A stretch of 64,000 nucleotides of DNA from Eurosta solidaginis (taxonomy: Eukaryota; Arthropoda; Insecta; Diptera; Tephritidae), in the NCBI RefSeq assembly GCF_040869045.1, contig NC_090320.1, positions 248,124,978 to 248,188,977 on the forward strand, given 5' to 3'. The position numbers and the translations under genes are program-made. The number at the start of each line of letters is the position of its first letter. Within the stretch, counting starts at the first letter, position 1. This document shows positions 53,345-62,849 of this stretch, piece by piece. The notes under the pieces were generated by a model. The model had not been told where the DNA came from. It searched no databases and was given only the letters and a program-made list of their open reading frames with translations.

Positions 53345-53437
53345 TGGCGCCGCTGAGATTCGAACCTACACACTTTGGTATTTTCTATAAAAGTTGTCAA
53401 CGGTGTCTTAGCGAGCTCAGCCACAACACCACTCAAC
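53345..53437 (-). other. tRNA-like sequence in the left arm
   Basis: On the minus strand: GTGGTGTTGTGGCTGAGCTCGC (A-box-like) ... AGGTTCGAATCTC (B-box) ... GGCGCCAC. The two ends can pair over seven positions, counting G-U pairs. It resembles a class II tRNA (Leu/Ser-like) but has a weak T-stem. Probably a tRNA-derived promoter region, not a functional tRNA. Confidence 0.45.
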
Positions 53438-53604
53438 ATTGGAATGACAAAATGCAATGCCATATTATTTGTTCAATGTATGAGTAAATTGTCATTTTGG
53501 TGAATTTCGTTGATATGGTGAATTGTTTTTGTGACTTTCGTTTACTGAATACCGAAATCATTTCAAGTCACAAAAATTGTCTCTAAAGGAAAATCTCAAA
53601 TTTA

Positions 53605-54232
53605 CGGCTGAATTCTGTAATTCAGTCTCATCTCAAGTCTCTAAATTTGAGATTTTCCTTTAGAGACAATTTTTGTGACTTGAGATGATTTCGGTATTCA
53701 GTAAACGAAAGTCACAAAAACAATTCACCATATCAACGAAATTCACCAAAATGACAATTTACTCATACATTGAACAAATAATATAGCATTGCATTTTGTC
53801 AACGCAATATTGAGTGGTGTTGTGGCTGAGCTCGCTAAAACGCCGTTCACAACTTTTATAGAAAAACCTAAAGTGTGTAGGTTCGAATCTCAACGGCGCC
53901 ACATAGAGTTCGATGTTTTCTTAAGTATTTTCTGTTTTTTAATTTTTTCTATGTTTATTTTAATTTGAGGAATAAAAACAAATATATTTAAAGCGTTTTT
54001 CGCAAATAATTTTCATACTTTTTCTGAAATTTTCACGTTTGTGATCTGCCCCGGCCCAGATCACAAATTAGTGATTGCTTTTGTGAGGCTGGAGACACGA
54101 GACAGCTTACAGAATGGCAAATTGTCTCAAAAGTGATTTTCACCCCAAATTGTCTCTAACAGTGACTAGAGACGGCTTACTGAATTCAGTTATTAGAGAC
54201 TTGAGATGAGACTAAATTACAGAATTCAGCCG
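53605..54232 (+). mobile_element. TIR element of 628 bp forming the right half of the inverted repeat
   Basis: The first 37 bases (CGGCTGAATTCTGTAATTCA...) recur as reverse complement at 54196-54232 with one mismatch. The left arm (53057-53604) is an inverted copy of the interior without these outer ends. Non-coding; contains a tRNA-like sequence. Confidence 0.7.
53814..53902 (+). other. tRNA-like sequence in the right arm
   Basis: Mirror copy of the left-arm tRNA-like region with a few substitutions (for example CTAAAACGCCG instead of CTAAGACACCG). The box B GGTTCGAATCT is intact. Points away from the centre of the palindrome. Confidence 0.45.
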
Positions 54233-54239
54233 TTAGTTA

Positions 54240-54930
54240 ATGGGAGACTCCGAAGTCTATATATGTATATTTATTGACAGCCAAGCAGCAATTAAGGTAA
54301 TAATCTCGCATAGCACAGCATCTAAAAGTGTGTTAGAGTGTAAGCAGTCTATGGAAAGAATCGGGACAGGGAGAAGCATACATCTATATTTGGTCCCAGG
54401 GCATATGGGAATAGATGGGAATGAAAAAGCAGATGAACTAGCTAAAAAGGGCGCATCCCTTGAAGCTTACTCCGTAGACATCCCAAACAGATTGGGCGAG
54501 ATTAAGAGAAGGCGAGAGCACACATGGTCGATCAAGCGGGAAAGGCGTGGGTTCAAGCGTGGGGCTGTAAAATGTCGAAGATTATGTGTAGGTCTTACAA
54601 CCTTAGACTAACAAAGTTGCTTCTATCATTAAAAAGTGGGGACTGTAGACCCATGACGGGTATTCTGACTGGATACTGCCTTCTGGCGTCACATGCCTTT
54701 AAATTAGGCTTGGTCAGTGATAGCAGATGTAGGAAGCGCTAGTTGGAGGAGGAAACGATCGAGAAAGTTTTGTGCTCATGCCCTGCGCTTGCCAGGCTAA
54801 GACTCCAGCTAGTGATAAAGTTGTCAGATCTAGAAGCAGCAATGGTCAGCGGGTGGTGAATTGCTGAACTCAAATTGTTCCCGTCGATGCCCAGGAAAAG
54901 TCGGCTGTGTAAGTTCCTAGTCTACACATA
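54240..54930 (+). pseudogene. LINE RNase H and C-terminal region (LOA/I/R1-like)
   Basis: The frame from 54240 reads VYICIFIDSQAAIKVI (first catalytic Asp), then GTGRSIHLYLVPGHMGIDGNEKADELAKKGA, the C-terminal RNase H motif with the catalytic Asp. A frame change near 54560-54590 leads to SYNLRLTKLLLSLKSGDCRP, MTGILTGYCLLASHAFKLG and, after a TAG at 54740, EEETIEKVLCSCPALARLRLQL with a zinc-like CSCPAL segment. It is therefore 5'-truncated and has a frameshift and a stop. It abuts the TIR element at its left. Confidence 0.75.
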
Positions 54931-54944
54931 GCTTCATTTCCAGC

Positions 54945-56340
54945 TTACTTGTGAGACTAAAAATGAACCAAAACTAAGAAAACAAGTAAGTGACAAAATG
55001 AAAAGCACAGCAAAGAGATAAAAGACTTTCTGATGCACGTGCCACTAACATAGATGCAAACTTTGACAATTACTTAGATGTATCGAACCTCTGGCGGAGT
55101 CCGAAGAGGACACACCTCCCTCTTAACAGAAGTCTTTTACGACAGAGGAATATAACGAACAAAGCGAAACTTCTATAAGGTTGTTGTTGTTATAAGGAAA
55201 ACTACACTCGCTGAAGGTGTTGATAGTCCTCTGCGGAATATAGAAACACCTTCGGGGCTACAGTCATAAACTGCAAACAAAAACAACAGGGGAGCTCAAA
55301 AATTCCCAACGTCAGATGTTTCAAAAAGAAAGCATGCTCGCATTTCTTTATTTGAAGGACTGGGGAGGGGAGTTGCTACAAAACAGCTTAACAAAGAAGC
55401 CTGAATGCTGTACATGAAGAGGCTCTGGACGCTCTCGCCGGCTTGCTTGTGAAACTAAAAATGAACCAAAACTCACAAAACAAGGAAGTGACGAATTTCA
55501 AAGGACAGCAAAGAGATAAAACACTTTCCGATGTACGTGACACTAAAAAGAATGCGAACTTTGACAATTACTTGGACGTATCGAACTTCTGGCGGAGTCC
55601 GAAGAGGACACACCTCCCTGTCAAAAGAAGTCTTCTACGACAGAGGAACACAACGTTTGGAGGCGGAGCATACATCAAAGCGAAACTTCTATAAGGTTGT
55701 TGTTGTTGTTCTTAAGAAAAATACTCTCAACGAAGGTGTTGATAGTCCTCTGCCGAATATAGGTCCGGTATGTTCCAGTAGCTAGAACCATTAAATACCA
55801 GCCCGACCATCTCGGGAGAGATGTGAACCTTCTAGATCACATCAGTCCTACGTCCTCCATTCCATTCCATTGCCTCGCCAGCTAAATGATACTATCAAAT
55901 TTTTACCAGGATTCGCCTCGAGTAGACGAGAATCACTGATTTAAAATTCTTTTTTGCGCTTAACAATCACTTGAATTCACAATGAGGTCTTAAATTAATG
56001 CGAAAGCAATTGCAGGTGGGCTACGATTATATAAGATCACCGTCAATAAAAAAGAATAAATAAAATACATGAAGTTGTCAGGGACCACATGCAAGTTCTC
56101 GCTTTTCGACTGTTACGAACATCTTCGGGGCTACACAATCAAAAAATGCGAGCAGAAAACACAGGAGAGCTCAAAGATTCCCAACTACAGATTTTCCAAA
56201 AAGACAGGATGTTCCCATTTCTTTCTTTGAAGGGCTGGAGAGAGGAGTTGCTATAAAATAGCTTAGCAAAGAAGAGGTGCCGCGAAAACATATTCTGAAC
56301 GCTGTATGTGAAGAGCCTCTGGTCGTTCTCGTTTAGACTC
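54945..56340 (+). repeat. Duplicated two-module repeat block (A-B-A'-B')
   Basis: Module A: about 54955-55225 and 55447-55755 (AAAAATGAACCAAAACT, GACAATTACTTGGACGTATCG, GGCGGAGTCCGAAGAGGACA). Module B: about 55240-55440 and 56110-56340 (CTTCGGGGCTACA, GGGGAGCTCAAAAATTCCC, TGAAGGACTGGGGAGGGGAG). A' runs into a decayed copy of the 0.4-kb CAA-tail repeat (55695-55870). Open frames in A' are not conserved in A. Confidence 0.7.
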
Positions 56341-57490
56341 ACTATAAGGTCGCCTTTGGCATTCGCATGGCTAAGTGATCATCGTACTGAGCACGCAATG
56401 GACAGGGACACGAGAGCTTTCTGAATTATACCACAGCGGCCAGAAGGAAGGAACCACTGTATGCAGCCACGTTATTAGTTTTGAGGTAGGAAAGAGATTT
56501 GGCCGCCCCGTCGTTCACGCTTGTTTCTTTATATGGTTTATCTATATCCACCAGGAGATAATACGGCCTACGTGGAGAAGGATACTTTCTATTATCAGGT
56601 CTTAAGTCCTAGAATCGCCTAATTCGGCTTCAACGATGTAACATCTTCCAATGGAATGAAGTTGATTGACTTCGCTACGAACTGACATATGGTCTTGTAG
56701 TGTACCAGATTTCAGCATGAAAATATCACCGCATCTACTTTATTGTCTTCTAAATAAAGAACACGAAGCCAAAGTCTTCACGTCTAATGTACGGCGGACA
56801 AAGCATCATTGTCCTAGATCTGCACACTCTACGAGGCCCACATGTCGAATAGGAAAATAACCTCTAAGCAAGGCGGGAAATGTATGCAGTGCCGTAAGGA
56901 AACTTTGCCACCGAAAAGCTGCTCATGAAACAGTCAGAAAATGATTAGTCCGCGGTATATGGGAGCGTTATACTGACACAAAGAGGGCAGAGAGTCGCCT
57001 TTTCAGAGGAGCGAAACGTATGCGAAACCCTGCCAGTGCGAGGACCTGCAACTAGGAAAAAGTCCTGAAAATTCTACTAGAAATTCCGACGGATAAGGGA
57101 AGTTTTAAAATCCAACGCATATTCCTGCAAAGCGGAAGGAGGGAAAACTTCTTCTCATTACTAGATAGTTAACAAGATAACGTGCCCATAGGAAGATGAC
57201 GAGTTCGATACCCCAGTCGCTGGCGAAGAAATATTCATTTCGCCCATAAATAGCATTCCGTCTTAGATCTGGTACTGAGCATTTAAAACATTTCTTTTAC
57301 TACAAGAATTAAATTCACTGCTGCTGACCTACTCCGAAAACAGTAATTACCACAAAAGCATGCTGATGGAAGAGGTGGTCTCAACACAAAATTATATTAA
57401 TAAGATTAAGAAAAAATGCTGCTTAATTTTTTATTTTGCCAAAGGCAATCTTTTTTATAACAAAAACTATAATTTCCTAATTTCCGACGC
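56341..57490. other. Unassigned sequence
   Basis: No gene recognised. Short plus-strand frames at 56375-56605 and 56666-56860 have no domain signature. Confidence 0.3.
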
Positions 57491-57700
57491 ATGGTCGATA
57501 TTAAAGAAGTTGATCAAGTTTGGTTGCCCAGCGGGAATAGTGCAGCGGCGGCAGCGGCGGCATCATCAAGCAGCAGAGGTAACAGCAGCAGCAATCATCT
57601 CAACAGCCTTCAGCAGCATCATTATCATCATCTCTACAGCGGCGGCGGCATCTTTATCAGTCTTCGCATCATCAGCACTGGTAGCAACATCATCATTTGA
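57491..57700 (+). CDS. Possible host exon: Ala/Ser/His-rich N-terminus
   Basis: ATG 57491 in a fair context (CGACGCATGG) opens a frame reading MVDIKEVDQVWLPSG, then Ala7, Ser4, Asn/Ser-rich, QQHHYHHLYSGGG and a hydrophobic tail, ending at TGA 57698. The non-repetitive first 15 residues plus Ala/Ser/His runs resemble 5' exons of fly transcription factors. Possible splice donors lie at 57575 (GAGGTAACA) and 57682 (CTGGTAGCA). A trinucleotide microsatellite giving a chance ORF is the alternative, and is about as likely. Confidence 0.25.
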   Translation: MVDIKEVDQVWLPSGNSAAAAAAASSSSRGNSSSNHLNSLQQHHYHHLYSGGGIFISLRIISTGSNIII

Positions 57701-57789
57701 CCGACTGTCCATTCTGTCGATCATCAGACATTTTTTAAACTGTACCTTACAACGCATCAGCCCACAAATGCAATCATTTTGTGTGCGTG

Positions 57790-58304
57790 CGTGAATCCTG
57801 AGCTCACACGCCATAATGTCTGCCACAGTAAAATAAATCCATCTTCTTCATAATATTGGTGCTGTTGTTGTTGTGCTTTCATTTGGAGCAAAAAGGTTTT
57901 TGTTATTTATTTGGGTTATGGTTTATTGATGGTTTGAACATTTCGTCGGTGCAATTATTTTTATACGAAAATGCGATCATAATTACAGGGCGGCACGCAT
58001 TTTTCGAAATTAACACTTTCGTAGTTGGGAAAATGCCCTTGGCGCTGTGTACTGATGTGATGCATCAAACGGTTGAGGGCTATGAAGACCGAAAAGTAAC
58101 TTTTTTGTTGCAAGCTAGCGAGCCGTGCTACAAACTGATTCAACATATAAGAAAATCGAGAACGAAAAGAATAAATCATGCATTGGAAGTTTGAGACACA
58201 TATTTTAAGATAACAATTTTAGTACAATATTACGTTGTTCAATATGAATTTATAATAGACAGCATAAGCTCGAATAGTTCTTTATAACTCTCAAAAAACG
58301 CCAC
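57790..58304. other. Unassigned sequence
   Basis: A 112-residue plus-strand frame (57856-58194) is open but has no recognised domain and lies in AT-rich DNA. I do not annotate it as a gene. Confidence 0.3.
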
Positions 58305-58701
58305 TTAGGCCCGGTTTTTCAGTACAAGTTCAACTCAGTTTGTCAGTTAAACTACGCTTAAACTTATTTTGCAGTTTTTCAGTCTACTTTAACTGAAGCT
58401 TAAGCGGCCCATCTGCCAGGGTTAAACGCTAGTTAACCTATCAGTTATTTGCGTTCGTACGAAATGGCGTCGAATATACCCAACAAGCATTTGGGCTTGA
58501 GTACCATTAGAGCTCATGTTAATAACTAGGCATACTTCTAAAATCTCAAATGTTGTTTCGAAACAGTGGCTCAACTCGAGAATCATAGCATACTCAGCAA
58601 AAGAGGGAACTTTTTATAAAGCAAAATATGCTATTACTTAAGTTGAAAAAATGTAATTAACAACTTGCGGTTCTCTAACTGGACTCAAATGTATGATTCA
58701 A

Positions 58702-58765
58702 TGATGTTGATGTAGGATCTTCGGTGTGGCTGGCCGAGCACGCTACCATCACACCACGGCGGCCG
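58702..58765 (-). mobile_element. SINE head remnant (copy 8)
   Basis: Only the tRNA-like part (AGCACGCTACCATCACACCACGG side) is left. The body present at the same place in copy 1 of the outer element is deleted here. Confidence 0.7.
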
Positions 58766-59293
58766 TCTATATAATTTATTCTTGATTAATTATGCTTCAT
58801 TACTGCTATCAACCAGGTTTTTAATTCTCACAATAAACAGCTGTTGATTTTGCTGATACCGCCTTGCAGATTTTTTTCAACTCCACCTCAACTCGATATA
58901 TAATGTATAATATATATATAATAAGATATCAACTGGGAAAAATGGGTTGAATGTTCATTTCAGAACTATGCATTTCTCAAAATCTCTCGAAATTAGGATA
59001 ATAATTGGAAAATATTAATGACGTGGGAGATCAACTGGAAAACTTTTAATCAGGGCTGTCATGGAATCCAATTGCTGTCGTAATCGGATTTAAAAACTAC
59101 AAAAAAATAACTTTGGTGTCATGAAATCCAATGTTATCGGTTTAATGTTCGAATCGGAATTAGTGTCGGTTTTAGGTGTCACAGAATCCAATAATATCGG
59201 TTTTGCTATCGGAAACAAACCAATCAGTTAAATGCCATTGGATTTCATTTTTTTCATAGTTGGTTTTCTCTTGCAGTTGAATATTTTCTAAAA

Positions 59294-60178
59294 ATGTAAG
59301 TAAATAAAGGTTTATTTTATAAAAATAAATGTAAATTTACATATATTTTCATTCTTAATAGGGGAAAGCATAAAAATTCAATGCAAAACAGTATTTTTAT
59401 TGAATTTATGGAAAAATATCCAGATATTGCGAAGGGCTTCACGAAGCGGGATAAGCCAACTGTTGACGATCTTTGGTAACAGTTAGTTACGTCGCTAAAC
59501 AGTGCCGGTCCACCACAAAAGGATGTGAATGGATGGAGAAAGGTAAAACATAGTTGGTACTTAAACGTAATATAACTTTAAATTGCTCCGTTTCCTGTAT
59601 ACTTACAGACATGGACTGAGTGGAAAAGCGACATAAAAAGAAAGCTCGCACAAAACCAAACCGAGTCCCGAGCAACTCGTGGAGGACCCTTCACCAAGCA
59701 CCAACTTTCTCAAACGGAAGAGACAATAGTGCGCATTTTTGGCATGACAAAGTCTGTGGAAGGTGTAGCTGGCAATGAACTTGGCCCCAACGAAAGTGAC
59801 GATGAATTACCATCCACGTCTACGAAGCGGCCAATGTCTCCAGTTACCAGCACTCCTAAAAGGCAACGGACTGAAGGTACGGGGGAGCGTTTAAAAAAAT
59901 TTTTAGATGAAGACAACGAGAGAAAGCTCGAAATAAATGAGAAATTGGACGAGCTTATAAAAATTGAAAAGGAAAATGCCGGCAGCATCAGGTGAGTCTA
60001 CAGAGCCATAGAAAAAGGCAACGAATCTGTGACTAACTCTGTAACTGCGCTGAAGGATGAATTTGTCCGTAATAATGCAGGTATTTTGCGAGCGTTGCAG
60101 GAAAAAAATGAGATAAAAAAGCAGCAACTCGAACTCGAGCTCCAAAAGTTTGATTACGAAAAACAGAAAAAGAAATAA
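59294..60178 (+). pseudogene. Harbinger accessory Myb/SANT-like DNA-binding protein, with two in-frame stops
   Basis: Deduced exons are 59294-59295, 59362-59542 and 59609-60178. The ATG is split: AT before GTAAGT at 59296, and G after TAATAG at 59361. The frame stays continuous across the second intron (59543-59608, GTAAAA...TTACAG). The N-terminal part (FIEFMEKYPDIAKGFTK, GWRKTWTEWKSDIKRKL) resembles the Myb/SANT-like domain of zeste-type or NAIF1-type partners. The C-terminal part is Lys/Glu/Gln-rich and probably coiled coil (LEINEKLDELIKIEKE). In-frame TAA at 59477-59479 and TGA at 59993-59995 interrupt it, with coding sense resuming after each to TAA 60176. In active elements this protein carries the transposase to the nucleus and TIRs (family knowledge). 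Confidence 0.8.
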
Positions 60179-60427
60179 TTTCCCATTTTCCAAAATGTTG
60201 GTTGTGCTTGTAATACCTTAAAATGTGCCTTATTCGTACCTTATTAAATTAAATGTATTACCTCTTAAATATTACCTTATTTAATCAATTAGAAAGCGTT
60301 GAATGGATGTTATTTTAGTTTTAATGAATATATATTTGGTTTTGTTTTAGTTAATATATATACTTATATATCCATTTTTCTTTTAAATAAAGAAATAAAA
60401 TTTTGTTTAAACATGCATATGTACCTA

Positions 60428-61611
60428 TCAAGCATTGCATATTTTTACTATAAACTGTTCGCTATTTCTTTTGCCTTCACTCTGCAGTGTAGCGCTAGGT
60501 GGAGATTCAACATTTTCCTCGATATTATTTGATGGTAAAGTAATGTTCTCTTTGTTATATTCCACGTTGTACCTTCTGCAGATGTTATGAAGCGCACAAC
60601 AGAGGTTTACAATTTTCACCACTTTTTCTGGCCTGTAGTGCAAGGTGCCTAATAAGCATCGAAATCTGCTTTTTAGCACTCCTATTGTTCGCTCTACAAT
60701 ATTTCGACCTGATGAATGCGCCAAATTAAATTTATATTCTTTGGAGTTGTAGCTTGGATCTCTGTATGGTGTTAATAAAAAAGGTTCTATGCCATATCCA
60801 CTATCTCCTAACAATTTAGATGTCCGGTCACCTGACTCATACTTCCTAAGGAAATGTCTTCTGGCCCTACTAACGTTCCATACGAAAGATTCATGGCTAG
60901 AGCCGGGATACCGAGCATCGACCGTTCGAATTTTCATGTCAGTATCACAAATCTAAATGCAGGTACTTGTACAATCCAGTTTTATAAGCAAAATAAAATT
61001 AATATTAAAGACTACTTACAATCATGGCATTCATACTGAAGTATCCCTTTCGATTATAGAATAAATGTTCGTCAGTACTCGGCTTGATGATTTTTATATG
61101 TGTCCCGTCAATACAACCAATTATGGAGGGAATTTTGTACTTTGTATAAAAATAGTCTCTTGATCTGCGTTGTTCGGGTTCGTCCATTTCTAATTTCACC
61201 CACTGTGGGCAAACTAACTGATTCATACCGTTGAGCACATCATCTAAAATCGTTGACACCGTGCTTCTAGCTACACTTATGCTAGAATCCTTGCCAACTG
61301 ATGTTTGATATGATCCTTCAGCTAAAAATCGTAACGTAGCTGCTAATTGCAGCACTGGCAGAACTTTCAAACGAGTTAAGTGTCCTTCAATAGTGTTCAA
61401 TACCATTCGGAAAGCCTCTTTGTTTATGCGATAGTATGCAACGAAACTGCAAGTACACTATAAATATTTCGAAACGCACATTAAGGAATATTTTTACTTA
61501 CGCTGTCTCTGGCAGCTCCAATGGATTGCTGCGTTCTCTCAAAATTTTTCTTTTGACCTTCTCACAACTTTCACCTTCCAATAACATAAATGCTACAACT
61601 GCTGATGCCAT
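60428..61611 (-). CDS. PIF/Harbinger transposase (HARBI1-like), apparently intact, three exons
   Basis: Exons 61611-61502, 61446-61020 and 60952-60428 (110, 427 and 525 nt) join to 353 codons plus stop. Both introns (55 and 67 bp) have GTAAGT donors and CAG or TAG acceptors, and the frame closes exactly. Catalytic acidic residues of the DDE_Tnp_4 fold are present: D150 in GCIDGTHIKI, D229 in LLGDSGYGIEPFLLTPY, E266 in VERTIGVLKSRFRCL. The N-terminal third is a likely helix-turn-helix region (SVARSTVSTILDDVL near 94-108). The size fits HARBI1-like transposases (about 350). It cuts and pastes the 21-bp-TIR element, normally together with the Myb-like partner, which is broken in this copy. Confidence 0.92.
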
Positions 61612-62198
61612 TTTGATGTCAATAAATTTATTTATATCTCTTTAGATACACAAAACAATTATTTTATAAAATTTTGCCAAAAAAAAATTAACATCAAAAT
61701 TGCCGGTGTACCGATAAAACTGCAAAACAGCTGATTCGAACATCGCTTTTATTTACATTCGAAAAGAGCAAAACCAATACGGTTTTATGACACCAATTTA
61801 AATCAATATTGGTTTGCAATTCCGACAAAACGCAAAACCGACTTGGATTCCATGACAGCCCTGAATACTACAAAATTTCTCAAAAGTTGGATAGTGACTG
61901 GAGAATGAAGTTGGATATCAACTCGAGAACTATCTGGGTTAAGAATAATTAAATAATGATGTTGGATTTCATTTCCAGAACTAGATATATATTTCGCCGG
62001 AGAATTTTTTTCCATGTTTGTTGGGTAAACAAAATCCAGCTATTGCCGTATCTGCAAAATAATCTAGATAATTAAAAACCAATGTTGCCGCACAAAACAG
62101 CATACCCCAAAGGCGGCCTAAATAGTTTAAATTTGACTAAAGTTTAAGCAAGCTTAGTTTAAGCTTAGCTTAACCAACCACTGATAAACCGGGCCTTA

Positions 62199-62849
62199 GT
62201 CTATAAACGACAAACAAATCGATATCGGCTGAATAACACTGACATCAACCGCGAAATGTTTGACTTATCCATGGGGCACACTCAGAGCAAACGGTACTCA
62301 AATCAACCGACATTAACTTTGGCCCGTCAGTTAGTATCAAGGCATAGCTATGCTGAAGAGATCCTTGCTGCTTGAAGTGCAAACGAAAACTGATTCACCG
62401 CTTGCTCTTCTGAATTTCAGTCGCTGCACTCCTACGACATATAGCTCTACGAAGCTCTTATGAGCAACTCTGATTTAATTCTATTGTTGTTGCGGTAAGG
62501 CTTAGTTAGCCAATTTATTTGAGCAGCCCTGATCTAAGTAAAAGGATTAGATTCTTGGAAACACATATAATGGCTTTTAATCTAATAAATACGTATTCAG
62601 GACGAGAGATGATAGTGTAGATGACAGCATCCTGAAAGCGTGTTATCTGTAAACCAAATTTACCAAAGGATGACAAAAAATCGTTTCGACGCTCGAAGTT
62701 GAACATAGTTTCGATAGTACGTATCTTTATGGATACGAAAATATTTTGGTTGGCGGTACGAATACATCAATTTCCTGATAACTTTACGGTGGGATAATTG
62801 GCTAACGCTGCCGCCTCCCTCACCGATAGATGAGCTGTACATGCGAAGT
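62199..62849. other. Unassigned sequence
   Basis: No gene or known repeat recognised. Confidence 0.3.

Larger units (their letters stand above)
53057..54189. repeat. 1.1-kb near-perfect inverted repeat (548-bp arms, 37-bp spacer)
   Basis: 53057-53604 and 53642-54189 are reverse complements with few differences, starting and ending at CTGAATTCAG. They meet at the 37-base spacer 53605-53641. A transcript through it would fold into a long hairpin. Long frames on either strand inside the arms are shadows. The right arm belongs to a complete TIR element (next entry). Confidence 0.9.
59051..61863. mobile_element. PIF/Harbinger DNA transposon, 2.8 kb
   Basis: Perfect 21-bp terminal inverted repeats (left starts CAGGGCTGTCATGG, right ends CCATGACAGCCCTG), flanked by AAT on both sides (59048-59050 and 61864-61866). 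The empty site is visible in copy 1 of the outer element (TTTTAATTTTACAAAATTT near 4007-4024). It carries the two convergent genes typical of the superfamily: a Myb/SANT-like protein on the plus strand and a HARBI1-like transposase on the minus strand. The usual target preference is TWA, so AAT is slightly off type. Confidence 0.92.
58308..62195 (+). mobile_element. TIR element copy 2 (complete ends, TTA target duplication) hosting a Harbinger transposon
   Basis: Left end GGCCCGGTTTTTCAGT and right end ACTGATAAACCGGGCC are inverted repeats with one mismatch over 16 bases, flanked by TTA on both sides (58305-58307 and 62196-62198). Removing the inner transposon leaves about 1.07 kb of non-coding DNA, a MITE-like element. 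The subterminal regions are rich in AGCTTAA/TTAAGCT motifs on both sides. A 3-bp TTA duplication fits the PIF/Harbinger superfamily, so the outer element could itself be a Harbinger-derived non-autonomous element. It includes a remnant of a SINE head (58702-58765). Confidence 0.8.

Noticed and set aside
53110..53463. 117-residue minus-strand ORF with a hydrophobic middle
   Set aside because: Lies inside one arm of the large palindrome and across the tRNA-like sequence; the mirror frame in the other arm is not maintained.
53814..53902. Functional tRNA gene
   Set aside because: The T-stem is weak, the anticodon arm is unclear, and it is part of a repeated TIR element; kept only as tRNA-like.
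57856..58194. 112-residue plus-strand ORF
   Set aside because: No recognised domain or splice context, AT-rich codons; could be chance.
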